Notes under the pieces: generated by a model
Told to the model about the DNA's origin: nothing
Seen by the model: the letters and a program-made list of their open reading frames with translations, nothing else
Databases searched by the model: none
In this document: positions 53,443 to 62,916 of the stretch, in pieces
Position numbering within the stretch: position 1 is the first letter of the stretch
Layout: every line of letters begins with the position of its first letter
NCBI GenBank assembly: GCA_965222765.1
Contig: CBDCVG010000108.1
Location: 248,001 to 312,000 of the forward strand
Direction: 5' to 3'
Source of the DNA: Caldora sp965222765
GTDB taxonomy: Bacteria; Cyanobacteriota; Cyanobacteriia; Cyanobacteriales; Coleofasciculaceae
Length of the DNA: 64,000 bases
Made by a program: the position numbers and the translations under genes

Positions 53443-54635
53443 TCATAATGTTTCCCCTTCCAAAACTACATAATTAGTTTATGACTTCTTTTTAGGCAAG
53501 GAAAACTCTTGTTCCTCCTGCCTCCTGCCTCCTGCCTCCTGCCTTCTAATGCTTATTACTCATTATGCAAACACTACATAAACCCGGAGACATCATTGCC
53601 CAAAAGTATCAAATTTTGAGAATCCTGGGTAGTGGCGGAACTGGAACAACCTACGCAGCTCAAGAGCAAAGCAGCAATCAGCAAGTAGCACTCAAAGAGT
53701 TATCTTTACTAGGTATGAAAGACTGGAAAGTATTGGAACTATTTGAGAGAGAAGCACAAGTACTTTCCAACCTCAATCATCCTGCTATTCCTAACTACCT
53801 TAACTACTTCCAAGTGGATACTGCAGAGAATCGTTGCTTTTATCTAGTCCAAGAACTAGCAGTAGGCAAGTCTCTAGCCTCACTAGTACAGCAGGGTTGG
53901 CAACCAGATGAAACTACAGTTCAGCGGCTAGCAATACAAGTTCTCAAGATTCTGCATTACCTCCATACTTTATCTCCCCCAATTATTCATAGGGATATCA
54001 AACCCCAAAACTTAATCTGTAGCAAGAAGGGAAAGGTATTCCTGGTAGATTTTGGCGCAGTGCAAAATGTCTATCGCAATACCCTGACTCAAGGTAGCAC
54101 AGTGGTAGGTAGCTATGGTTATATGGCTCCAGAGCAATTTCGGGGACAAGCTTATGTAGCATCTGACTTGTACAGCTTGGGAGCAACTTTGCTGTTTATG
54201 TTAACCCATCGCTCACCAGCTGATTTACCCCAGCGTCGGCTCAAGGTTGATTTTCGCTCTCAGGTTAAAATCTCGCCCAAATTTGCCGATTGGTTGGAGA
54301 AAATGCTTGAACCTGCTGCCGAAGACAGATTTACTTCAGCTAAGGAAACATTAGCAGCGCTAAAAGGTACACCAATTGCTTTGAAGTCAGAAGCAACTCA
54401 GCAGCTTCAGTTCCCCGGTAGTCGCATTACCTTAACTAAAAGTATCAACCAACTGGTATTGGATATTCCCCCGATTGGATGGCAATCTAAGCAGCAGGAG
54501 CTTTTATTTGGAGGAGCAGTTATCAGTTTTTTGCTAGCTTTGGTAGTGGTTTTTTTCTTCGGTTCTTTGATATCTCGTTCTTTATTTCTCCTACGATTGG
54601 TGTTATTTGCCAGAGTAACTATCTTATTTTGCGTA

Positions 54636-55675
54636 CACAAAATTAACCTAGTAATAATAATAATCCTAGTAAAAGAAGGCAAAATGTTTCATATGAGATT
54701 TATTAGAGAATTAAATGCCGAAACAAAAAAGCTTTTAGAAAGAATAAGTTGGCAAAGTAAATTTCCTCAAGTGAGAGACAGAGCAAAATGTATACTGTTG
54801 AGTCATCAAAAATTTTCTATTAACGAATTAGCGTCAATATTTAGAGTTAATAGAAAAACTATATATAATTGGTTGACTAGGTGGGAAGATCAACAATTAA
54901 AAGGAATCTACAATCAAAAAGGTAGGGGCAGAAAATCCAAGTTAAATCAGGAGCAAAAACAGCAAGTAAAAAACTGGGTTAAATCTGAACCCAAAAGCCT
55001 CAAAAAAGTTAAACTTAAAATCAGTAAAGAATGGTCAATAGACGTAAGTAAAGAAACAATAAAAAGAATTATAAAAAAGTTGGACATGAAATGGAAAAGA
55101 ATGAAGAGAGGAATGAGTAAAATCCCTGATGAGTGGGAGTTAGAGGTGAAACTGCCTAGACTAGAAGAGCTAAAAGAGCAAGCTAAAAAAGGAGAAATCT
55201 TAAGATATTTAGATGAAAGTGGATTTTCTTTAGCCAGTTACGGATGGCAAGAAAAGTTAGAAAGAATAATTCTTAAGAGTTGCCAAAGTAAAAGAATAAA
55301 TGTTCTGGGATTAATGGGATGTGAAAATCAATTAGATTACGAAATACATCAGGGTACAATTGACAGTGAAATTGTCATTAACTTTTTAGATAATTATAGT
55401 AAAGATTTAAGAAAAATTACTGTTGTAGTTATGGATCAAGCTTCAATCCATACAAGCGATAAAATACTCGAAAAATTAGAAGAATGGAAAGCCAAAAAAT
55501 TAGAGATATTTTGGTTGCCAACTTACTCGCCAAAGCATAACTTAATCGAAATTCTCTGGAAATTTATTAAGTATGAGTGGATTGAAATTGATGCTTACGA
55601 AAACTGGGACAGTTTTCTTAAATATCTCAAAAAAGTGCTGACAATTTTGGTGAAGAATATGTAATTAATTTTGTG
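54636..55675 (+). mobile_element. Complete IS630 family insertion sequence, 1040 bp
   Basis: The element has terminal inverted repeats CACAAAATTAA (54636-54646) and TTAATTTTGTG (55665-55675), each flanked by TA (54634-54635 and 55676-55677), the target duplication typical of IS630/Tc1. It contains one transposase gene and disrupts a kinase gene in its membrane region. The perfect ends and intact gene suggest a recent, possibly active insertion. Confidence 0.9.
54684..55664 (+). CDS. IS630 family transposase
   Basis: A 326-residue DDE transposase. The N-terminal helix-turn-helix is INELASIFRVNRKTIYNWL (about 46-64). Catalytic residues: D in LRYLDESGFSLASYGW, D in VVVMDQASIHTSD, E in SPKHNLIEILWKFIKYEW. 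ATG 54684 follows AAGAAGG, a good ribosome site. The frame is open upstream into the kinase, so a 699-codon kinase-transposase reading frame exists. This is a chance fusion from insertion in the same frame. Confidence 0.9.
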   Translation: MFHMRFIRELNAETKKLLERISWQSKFPQVRDRAKCILLSHQKFSINELASIFRVNRKTIYNWLTRWEDQQLKGIYNQKGRGRKSKLNQEQKQQVKNWVKSEPKSLKKVKLKISKEWSIDVSKETIKRIIKKLDMKWKRMKRGMSKIPDEWELEVKLPRLEELKEQAKKGEILRYLDESGFSLASYGWQEKLERIILKSCQSKRINVLGLMGCENQLDYEIHQGTIDSEIVINFLDNYSKDLRKITVVVMDQASIHTSDKILEKLEEWKAKKLEIFWLPTYSPKHNLIEILWKFIKYEWIEIDAYENWDSFLKYLKKVLTILVKNM

Positions 55676-56072
55676 TAGGTGCTTACCTGTAATCCTGTGG
55701 ATGTTTATCAAGAATATTTTTAGGTTAACCGGCCATATCCACCTAGAGATTGACAGGCAAAACTTTCAGTTGCAGTGGACTCTGTTTAGCCAACTCAAGT
55801 GGAAGTTGTTGCGCCAGAGTTACTGGAGGAAAGGACGAACAACGGATATCAATTGGATAGAACTCGATACCCGATACAAAGCTAATGGAGAGCCAGTAAC
55901 AGCCTGTGTAATTGTAGAAGGAGCACGCACTCATCGGTTTGGGAAATACTTGAAATCACCACAAAAAGAGTGGTTGGTGCAACAGGTGAATAGTTTCTTA
56001 AGAGCTCTTAAGAAACACGAGGCAGGAGGCAGGAGGCAGGAGGCAGGAGGCGAGGGAGGAGGTAGGAGTTAG

Positions 56073-56505
56073 GAGGAAAGAGGGCCCCAAGGTAGGAACG
56101 GAGGTAGTGTTTCTGACCTTCGTCGCGGGTGGCAATCGCCGCCAGTGGGATTGCTCTTGAGAAACAATATCTTTCCCAATTCCCAATTCCGGATTCCCAA
56201 TTCCCAATTCCCTAGTTTCTCGAGAGTTATTTGTTGTTAGTTGTTAGTTGTTTGTCAAGAAATTAAATAACAATTCAACAATTGATAATGAACAATGGAT
56301 AATGGATCATTACCTCTCCTTAAAAGAAGAGGATTGAATTTAAGGAAAATATTTTCTTTTTATTTTCTTCATAAATGAAGATGTCTTAGACCAAATTAAC
56401 CAATTATCAATTATCAATTATCAATTATCAATTATCAATTATCAATTATCCATTGATAACAAACAACTAAGCGGCGGGCGGCTATCCCTCCCATCTATTG
56501 AAAAA
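56073..56505. other. Repeat-rich spacer of 433 bp
   Basis: No gene is seen. It holds GGAGGCAG units (to 56080), AATTCCC units (about 56173-56210), TTAGTTG units (about 56228-56252), eight AATTATC heptamers at 56395-56452, and the hairpin AAGCGGCGGG/CCCGCCGCTT at 56469-56523 (second copy of 36572-36626). The hairpin includes the ATG at 56506. Confidence 0.75.
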
Positions 56506-56523
56506 ATGGGCTTCCCGCCGCTT
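56469..56523. repeat. Hairpin repeat, second copy of 36572-36626
   Basis: Arms at 56469-56478 and 56514-56523 around GCGGCTATCCCTCCCATC. Only the linker between the arms differs from the first copy. The right arm overlaps the first codons of the P-ATPase open frame. Confidence 0.9.
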
Positions 56524-59500
56524 TTGGTAAAGCAGCTAGTTGCCTTAATATGTCAAGATCGATGGGGTATCGTATTCCAGCCAAGATTCCCCGTGACTTC
56601 ATCTAGTCCTTCCCCTTCCCTACCAAACACCAATAGTCCATGGCATACCTTGTCAGTTGAACAATCCCTTACGGAATTAGACACTGATGCTGAAACTGGT
56701 TTAACCTCCCAACAGGTAGCCCAGCGGTTGCAACATTATGGTTTGAACGAATTAGAGGAAACCCAAACCCGCAGTTCTTTGGCAATCTTCTTCGAGCAGT
56801 TTGGTGACATTATGTTGCTGATGCTGATTGCTGTAGCGATTATTTCTGGGATTTTAGATCTCATCAATTTGCAGCAGGATGGGTTAGCCAAGAGTGGATT
56901 TCCCTTTAAAGATACGATCGCAATTTTGTCTATTGTGATCCTGAATGCTGTTCTGGGTTTTGTCCAGGAAAGCCGTGCGGAAAAAGCTCTAGCAGCTCTC
57001 AAACGCCTCGCCTCTCCTAAGATGCAAGTAAGAAGGGATGGGAAAACAGTGGAGGTAGACAGTAAGCAGCTGGTTCCAGGGGATATTGTACTGCTGGAAG
57101 CTGGAGGACAAGTAGCAGCAGATGGACGGTTAATCGAGGATTACCATTTGCAGTTACGGGAATCGGCAATGACGGGAGAAGCTAACGCCGTCAGTAAAGA
57201 TGCTAAAGTGCAGCTAGGGGAAGATACCCCCTTAGGCGATCGCATCAATTTAGTTTTCCAAGGTACTGAAGTAGTCCACGGCAGAGGCACATTCCTGGTT
57301 AGTAATACCGGTATGAAGACGGAACTGGGGAAGATTGCCGAGATGCTGCAAGAGGTGGAAAGTGAACCCACTCCCTTGCAACAGCGGATGTCTCAGCTAG
57401 GCAATGCCTTAGTCAGTGGTTCCCTTGCTCTAGTGGTGCTGGTAATTGTTGGCGGTATGCTCAACAGCTGGCTCGATGCTGGTAGATTCGATTGGGGTAT
57501 TTTCCAACATTTAGTAGAAGTTTCCCTAAGTATGGCAGTAGCTGTAGTGCCAGAGGGGTTACCAGCAGTAGTTACAGTAACCTTAGCTCTGGGAACTAGG
57601 CGCATGGTACGTCGCCACGCTTTGATTCGCAAACTTCCTGCTGTAGAAACCCTAGGGAGTGTAACCACCATCTGCTCAGATAAAACTGGTACTTTGACGC
57701 AAAACAAGATGGTAGTGGAATGGGTGAATACCATCAGTAAGCTCTTCCAGATTACTGGTGAGGGTTATGCTCCAGTGGGTGAATTTTCATTGCTCGGTGG
57801 AGCGCCATGGGAAGAGGGAGTTGAAGAAACACCCAGAGTTAACAGTTCCATCAGCACAACTGAACCTAGTTCACCCTTTTCTGAAAGATTAGGAGCAGCA
57901 GAAACAAATCTGGAGGAAAATTTTTCTACAGACAACCAGAACTTAACTAATCCTACTAGTGAGTATCATTCTTCGCCTTCAGCAGAATCTAACTCCTACT
58001 CAGAAAACCAATCAATCCTACAGCAATATTCAGAACTCGAACCCCTACTTCTTGCTTGTGCCCTATGTAATAATGCGAGTTTACAGCATGAACAAGATGA
58101 ATGGAAGATTTTGGGAGACCCGACGGAAGGGGCTCTGATTACCCTTGCTGGGAAGGGAGGTGTGGATAAAGAACCTGTAAGCCAGCAATTTCCTCGTGTT
58201 GGTGAGTTTCCCTTCTCTTCCGAGCGCAAGCGCATGAGTGTGATTTGTCAGCTATCAACAGTTAGTAACCAGTGGTCCGTAGTTCAACAACCGACTATGA
58301 GCGATGGACAACTAACACCTTATATCATGTTTACCAAAGGTTCTCCTGAGTTCTTGTTGGAACGCTCCAGTTTATTCATAGCTGACAATCAGACTGAGTT
58401 GCTAATAGATGCTCAAAGACAGGAAATTCTAGAGCGTAACAACCAAATGGCGGCAGCTGGCTTGCGGGTACTGGGTTTTGCCTACAAGCACTTAGAAGTT
58501 CTGCCAGAAGAGGAAGACTCTGAAGCTACAGAACAAGGATTAGTCTGGTTGGGATTGGTAGGAATGTGGGATGCTCCCCGACCAGAAGTACTCGAAGCTG
58601 TGAGAGAATGTAAGGAAGCAGGAATTAGACCAGTAATGATTACTGGAGATCACCAGCTTACAGCTAGAGCGATCGCTCATGGTTTGGGCATTGCAGATCA
58701 AGGCGATCATTTCCTTACTGGTATAGAGTTACAAGTACTTTCTCAAGAAGAATTAGAGCAACAAGTAGACGAAGTTAGCATTTACGCTCGCGTCTCCCCA
58801 GAACACAAATTGCGGATTGTGCAGGCACTTCAAAGTCGCCATAAGTTTGTTGCTATGACAGGAGATGGGGTTAACGACGCTCCAGCTCTCAAGCAAGCGG
58901 AAATTGGTATTGCTATGGGTATCACTGGCACTGATGTCAGTAAAGAAGCCAGTGACATGGTGTTACTAGATGATAACTTTGCCACAATTGTAGCTGCCAC
59001 AGAAGAAGGACGAACTGTCTACGACAACATTCGCCGTTTTATTAGATACATCCTAGGTAGCAACATTGGTGAACTGTTGACTATTGCGGCTGCACCCCTC
59101 ATCGGATTAGGGGATGTACCCCTGATTCCCTTACAAATCCTCTGGATGAACCTAATTACTGATGGTTTACCAGCTCTCGCCCTCGCCGTAGAACCAGCGG
59201 AACCGGATGTGATGCAACGCCCTCCCTTTAACCCCCGCGAGAGTATCTTTGCTAGGGGAATGGGTTCCTACATGATTCGCATCGGTATTGTTTTTGCTGT
59301 AGTTACTATTGCCTTGATGACCCTAGCCTATCAATATTTTCCAGAACATTGGAAGACAATGGTATTCACCACCCTTTGCATTGCTCAAATGGGTCATGCT
59401 TTAGCAGTACGCTCCAATACCCGCCTAACTTTGGAGTTAGACTTCTTCTCTAATCCTTATTTGTTACTGTCTGTGACGGTTACCACCACCTTACAATTGA

Positions 59501-59649
59501 TGTTAGTCTACGTACCATTCTTGCAAAATTTCTTTGGTACTGAACCCCTAACCCTACAAGAACTTGCCATCTGTCTCGGCTTTAGTACCTCATTATTTGT
59601 TTGGGTTGAGTTAGAAAAGTTGTTCGTTCGCTGGTACAAAAGTCGTTAG
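56506..59649 (+). CDS. Calcium-type P2 cation-transporting ATPase
   Basis: A P-type ATPase of about 1018-1047 residues. The ATG at 56506 lies in a hairpin repeat; a GTG at 56593 (VTSSSPSPSLP) just before the conserved WHTLSVEQSLTELD is a likelier start. Motifs: actuator RESAMTGEANAVSK, AVAVVPEGLPAV in the fourth span, phosphorylation site DKTGTLTQNKMV, KGSPEFLLERS, and GDGVNDAPAL; the C-terminal spans follow NLITDGLPALALAVEP. It resembles PacL/PMR1 calcium pumps. In the nucleotide-binding domain, NQWSVVQQPTMSDG (about 58265-58310) comes from DNA like the CAGTGGTCAGTAGT intergenic repeat. Confidence 0.9.
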   Translation: MGFPPLLVKQLVALICQDRWGIVFQPRFPVTSSSPSPSLPNTNSPWHTLSVEQSLTELDTDAETGLTSQQVAQRLQHYGLNELEETQTRSSLAIFFEQFGDIMLLMLIAVAIISGILDLINLQQDGLAKSGFPFKDTIAILSIVILNAVLGFVQESRAEKALAALKRLASPKMQVRRDGKTVEVDSKQLVPGDIVLLEAGGQVAADGRLIEDYHLQLRESAMTGEANAVSKDAKVQLGEDTPLGDRINLVFQGTEVVHGRGTFLVSNTGMKTELGKIAEMLQEVESEPTPLQQRMSQLGNALVSGSLALVVLVIVGGMLNSWLDAGRFDWGIFQHLVEVSLSMAVAVVPEGLPAVVTVTLALGTRRMVRRHALIRKLPAVETLGSVTTICSDKTGTLTQNKMVVEWVNTISKLFQITGEGYAPVGEFSLLGGAPWEEGVEETPRVNSSISTTEPSSPFSERLGAAETNLEENFSTDNQNLTNPTSEYHSSPSAESNSYSENQSILQQYSELEPLLLACALCNNASLQHEQDEWKILGDPTEGALITLAGKGGVDKEPVSQQFPRVGEFPFSSERKRMSVICQLSTVSNQWSVVQQPTMSDGQLTPYIMFTKGSPEFLLERSSLFIADNQTELLIDAQRQEILERNNQMAAAGLRVLGFAYKHLEVLPEEEDSEATEQGLVWLGLVGMWDAPRPEVLEAVRECKEAGIRPVMITGDHQLTARAIAHGLGIADQGDHFLTGIELQVLSQEELEQQVDEVSIYARVSPEHKLRIVQALQSRHKFVAMTGDGVNDAPALKQAEIGIAMGITGTDVSKEASDMVLLDDNFATIVAATEEGRTVYDNIRRFIRYILGSNIGELLTIAAAPLIGLGDVPLIPLQILWMNLITDGLPALALAVEPAEPDVMQRPPFNPRESIFARGMGSYMIRIGIVFAVVTIALMTLAYQYFPEHWKTMVFTTLCIAQMGHALAVRSNTRLTLELDFFSNPYLLLSVTVTTTLQLMLVYVPFLQNFFGTEPLTLQELAICLGFSTSLFVWVELEKLFVRWYKSR

Positions 59650-59902
59650 TTATTTGTTGTTTGTTGTTTGTCATTTTTTGTTTGTTGACTAGTGATATCA
59701 AATCCGTTTTTATTACAGGTATTTAAGCGGATTTGATATAATCTGGTAATGGTGGAAAGATAACTGATGAGGAACTAGCAGAGTTGAGAGAGAATGGTCT
59801 GATAAATATGGATGATGAAAATATATTGTGATTAAACAAATGAGGAGAAATAACAAAAAATAGACCGTCTTAGCGAAATAACACGAAGAAAGTAGCAGAG
59901 CC

Positions 59903-60454
59903 ATGCCAACACTCACAAAACTGACAAAGAAGGACTTGGAGAGACTCCAAGCGGAGCATCCTGACTATCGTATGGAGTTAGTAGACGGAAATATTACGAT
60001 CATGAGTCCATCAGGGTTTGAATCAGATGAAGTAGTTGCTGAAGTAGTTAGGGTATTGGGTAATTGGACTAGACCCCGTAAGTTAGGACGGGTAACTGCT
60101 TCAAGTGCTGGTTATGAGCTTCCTAACTCTGATGTGAGAGCACCTGATGTTTCGTTTGTGCTGGCAGAACGGATGCGACAGACCACCCGTTCTTTTGCAG
60201 AACTGGCTCCTGATTTGATGTTTGAGGTTAAGTCTCCCTCTGATTCGTTGAAAGCTCTCAGGAAGAAGATCCAGAACTTCCTCTCTCAAGGTACAAAAGT
60301 AGGTATTCTAATTAATCCAGAAAAGCACACAGTTGAGCTTTACCGCCCTGGTGAAGAAGTGGTGGTCTTGGGTGATGGTGATATTCTGACTATTCCCGAT
60401 TTACTACCTGGCTGGGAAGTAACGGTGGCTGATTTATGGTCACCAGAGTTTTAG
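59903..60454 (+). CDS. Uma2 family (DUF820) nuclease-like protein
   Basis: A 183-residue intact Uma2 protein: MELVDGNITIMSPSGFESDE, AGYELPNSDVRAPDVSFVLAERM with the Asp, LMFEVKSPSDSLKALRKKI with Glu and Lys of the PD-(D/E)XK-like site, and a C-terminal LLPGWEVTVADLW. Unlike the Uma2 gene at 3003 it has no break. Function is unknown; such genes multiply in cyanobacterial genomes. Confidence 0.9.
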   Translation: MPTLTKLTKKDLERLQAEHPDYRMELVDGNITIMSPSGFESDEVVAEVVRVLGNWTRPRKLGRVTASSAGYELPNSDVRAPDVSFVLAERMRQTTRSFAELAPDLMFEVKSPSDSLKALRKKIQNFLSQGTKVGILINPEKHTVELYRPGEEVVVLGDGDILTIPDLLPGWEVTVADLWSPEF

Positions 60455-60559
60455 GGATATTATTATACCACAAGTACTTGTGGTTGCTTTTGCTTGTGAT
60501 TACACACGAAAAAATACAGAAACAAAGTATGATTTAACCATGAATTAATTTTGTTAAAA

Positions 60560-60790
60560 ATGCCTCGAAGATGTAAAGTTTGTACCTCTGTTCTCAAAAG
60601 CGATATTGAGGACATGACAATGAAGGGGTACACCTTTTACGAGATATCGAAATATGCCGAAGATAGGGGATTACCAGTTAGCGAAAAATCCTTGAGACGC
60701 CACTCTGACAATCATAGATTGATAAAATTATTGGTTTTGCTGCGCCTGAACTTGAAGCTTGGATTATTGCTGATTGGGATAATTCCCTAG
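60560..60790 (+). CDS. Small Cys-containing protein, probably truncated
   Basis: The first 54 residues look coding: MPRRCKVCTSVLKSDIEDM with a CxxC pair, then GYTFYEISKYAEDRGLP and SEKSLRRHSDNH, a pattern seen in helix-turn-helix small proteins. After residue 54 the frame enters the DUF4276 fragment out of frame and ends in Leu-rich nonsense. The original C-terminus was lost when the fragment was joined. Function unknown. Confidence 0.5.
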   Translation: MPRRCKVCTSVLKSDIEDMTMKGYTFYEISKYAEDRGLPVSEKSLRRHSDNHRLIKLLVLLRLNLKLGLLLIGIIP

Positions 60791-61103
60791 CTAAAAGTTA
60801 AGATTTTCGAGGCAGACATGAGCGTATGCGTTGGTCGTTGAGTACACAAAAGCATATTCCTTTTGATAACCCAGAATCATTTAGCGAGTATGATCAAAAA
60901 GAGATTGTTGTCAAGAAAAACTCTCAGATGCACTAATTGAGTCAAGTGTGCAAGATGAAGCTGACCGCAATCAGCCACACTTTTCTAAAGGGCTACATAC
61001 CCCTTTGTTATTGAGAGAAATCAATCCCAATGAGGTTCAAAGAAAATGTCCCTTATTCCGTGAAATGTATAACTATCTTAAGGTTTTTTGTCGTTCTGAA
61101 TAA
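60718..61103 (+). pseudogene. DUF4276 family (TOPRIM-like) C-terminal fragment
   Basis: In the frame starting 60718: KIIGFAAPELEAWIIADWDN, a stop, DFRGRHERMRWSLSTQKHIP and ESFSEYD. A shift at about 60900-60910 leads to CQEKLSDALIESSVQDEADR, HFSKGLHTPLLLREINPNEV and the stop at 61101. This is the C-terminal half of DUF4276, a TOPRIM-like family often paired with AAA ATPases in defence gene pairs. No ATPase partner remains. One nonsense codon and one shift show it is dead. Confidence 0.75.
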
Positions 61104-61192
61104 TTAAGAATTTTAAACACTATCGGGGCTTGAATTTTGCTAAAGTCCCAATAACAAATAACAAATAACAAATAACAAATGACTAAAAACCA

Positions 61193-62330
61193 ATGTACCT
61201 AAAAACCCTACACCTCCGACAGTTTCGCAACTACCAAGATTGCCGAGTGCATTTTAATGCTCCCAAGACGATTTTGGTGGGTGACAATGCTCAGGGAAAA
61301 TCGAATCTGTTGGAGGCGGTGGAGTTGTTGGCGACTCTCAAAAGTCATCGCTCAGTACGCGATCGCGAATTAGTATGGGAAGAAGCTACTGTTGGTGAAA
61401 TTCGGGCTAATTTGGAGAGAGCCTATGGTTCAGTGGAATTATCTGTAACTTTACGCAGTCAGGGAAGGCGTACTGTTGCCTTAAATCAGGAATCCTTGCG
61501 TCGTCAGCTGGATTTTTTGGGTATTCTCAATGCAGTACAATTTTCCAGCCTAGATTTGGAACTAGTGCGAGGTGCTCCAGAGAGGCGTCGCAGCTGGCTT
61601 GATTCTATTCTCACTCAACTAGAACCAATTTATGCCTATATTTTGCAGCAATATAACCAGATATTGCGACAACGTAATGCCCTGCTCAAAAAAATTCGCA
61701 AGCAGGAAATAGAAGGTACAAATGAGTTACCATGCCAAGAACAGATTGACCAACTAGCTTTATGGGATGCTCAACTGGCAACCGCTGGCTCACGAGTTAC
61801 CAGACGTCGAGCTAGAATGCTCAAACGACTAGCTCCAATTGCTAAGGAATGGCACGCTAGTATTAGTGGTGCTACGGAGGTGCTGGAGATTAACTATGCT
61901 CCCAATGTCAGTCTTGAGCAAGATGATCCAGAAGGGGTACAAAAGGCATTTCTCTACAAAATCCAGCAGCGTCGTATCCCGGAAACAGCATCAAGGTACA
62001 ACTCTTGTTGGCCCTCATCGAGATGAAGTAGAGTTTACCATCAATCAAACCCCTGCTAGAGCCTATGGTTCTCAAGGACAACAGCGGACATTAGTATTGG
62101 CTCTGAAGCTGGCTGGAGTTAAAGTTGATTGAAGAAGTAGTTGGAGAACCACCGCTGCTATTGTTAGATGATGTGTTGGCGGAACTGGATTCTTAATCGG
62201 CAAAATCAGTTACTTGAGGCTATTCAAGAGCGATTTCAGACATTGATTACCACTACCCATTTGGGAGCTTTTGATTCCCAATGGTTAAAGTCCCTCACAG
62301 ATTCTTTCGGTAAAAGCAGGGAAGATTTAA
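61193..62330 (+). pseudogene. recF: RecF recombination protein, frame broken four times
   Basis: RecF, the SMC-like ATPase that helps load RecA at gapped DNA. The N-terminus is clean: LHLRQFRNYQDCRVHFNAP, Walker A VGDNAQGKSNLLEAVELL. From 61980 on the sequence changes frame four times, each explained by one extra base in a short run: A at about 61982-61985 before CAGCATCAAGG, G at about 62113-62115, T at about 62191-62194 and C at about 62292-62294. Joined, it gives GTTLVGPHRDEVEF, SQGQQRTLVLALKLA, LLLLDDVLAELD and a stop at 62328-62330 at normal length. All four are +1, which favours sequencing error, but real decay cannot be excluded. Confidence 0.85.
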
Positions 62331-62466
62331 GGGAACCACAGAGGCACAGAGTTCGCAGAGAGTTTAACGTTGAGATAGGCACAGCGCAGTTGTAAGTTAT
62401 TCTCGAGCCACGAGATAGGCTATTTGCAATGTCTGTATGATAGAGCTATCGATTCAAGTAAACCTG

Positions 62467-62805
62467 ATGATTAAAACTTCTATCGTTAAATCAACTTCAG
62501 TTGAAATAGGGTTTAAAGCTCTTTCCGATCCCCTTCGACTTCAGGTACTTGAATTACTGCGAGAACAGGAACTGTGTGTGTGTGATTTGTGCGATCGCCT
62601 CAACGTCCGCCAGTCCAAACTATCTTTCCACCTCAAAACCCTCAAAGGTGCAGGGCTTCTGCGTTGCAGACAGGAGGGGAAATGGAGCTATTACAGCCTT
62701 AATCTGCCTCAATTTGCGGTACTTGAGCAGTATCTCTCTGATTTTAGACGGTTCAGCCCGATGCTCGCCTCTCGCGTATGTATGGATGATGAACTCTGTA
62801 GTTAA
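62467..62805 (+). CDS. arsR: ArsR family arsenite-responsive repressor
   Basis: A 112-residue winged-helix repressor. ATG 62467 (MIKTSIVKSTSVEIGFK) is preferred. DNA-binding helices are VEIGFKALSDPLRLQVLELL and VRQSKLSFHLKTLKGAGLL. The arsenite-sensing cysteines stand in QELCVCDLCDRL, as in ArsR of E. coli and cyanobacteria. It precedes the efflux gene, and the ATCAA-N6-TTGAT operator lies between them. It should release DNA on binding As(III) or Sb(III). Confidence 0.9.
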   Translation: MIKTSIVKSTSVEIGFKALSDPLRLQVLELLREQELCVCDLCDRLNVRQSKLSFHLKTLKGAGLLRCRQEGKWSYYSLNLPQFAVLEQYLSDFRRFSPMLASRVCMDDELCS

Positions 62806-62852
62806 TATTTGTTGGATTTGATTCCCATTCTTACAACTGTGTTTTATACGAC

Positions 62853-62880
62853 TTGACAAATCAATTGTTTTTGATTTGAT
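62853..62880 (+). promoter_or_regulatory. acr3 promoter with ArsR-type operator
   Basis: ATCAA (62860-62864) and TTGAT (62871-62875) are separated by six bases, the inverted repeat described for the cyanobacterial ars operon operator. The longer arms are AAATCAA/TTGATTT (62858-62877). It follows a TTGACA -35-like box (62853-62858); a -10 is not clear. Binding here would block the acr3 promoter. Confidence 0.8.
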
Positions 62881-62916
62881 GTAAGCATTGCATCTTTGTA
62901 TCACGATAATTAACCT

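Larger units (their letters stand above)
53565..56072 (+). pseudogene. Membrane Ser/Thr kinase gene split by an IS630 element
   Basis: The kinase domain (about residues 1-275) is intact: ILRILGSGGTGTTYAAQ, LKELSL, HRDIKPQNLI, VDFGAVQN, YMAPEQF. The frame enters the membrane region (LLFGGAVISFLLALVVVFFF) and then the IS element at 54636, reading into its transposase. The lost end continues after the element at 55678: HIHLEIDRQNFQLQWTLF matches the paralogue's HLKINQHNFQLDYKLLNF. Joining the flanks at one TA leaves a one-base frame difference, so a further small change (one base short, perhaps in T4 at 54627-54630) is present. The end (56018-56072) runs into GGAGGCA repeats. Confidence 0.85.

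Noticed and set aside
53565..55664. 699-residue kinase-transposase protein as a real fusion
   Set aside because: The junction coincides with the IS630 inverted repeat and TA duplication, and the kinase tail is found after the element.
59713..59916. 67-codon minus-strand open frame
   Set aside because: Antisense to the Uma2 leader, rich in Leu/Ser/His from AT-rich DNA, and without a ribosome site.
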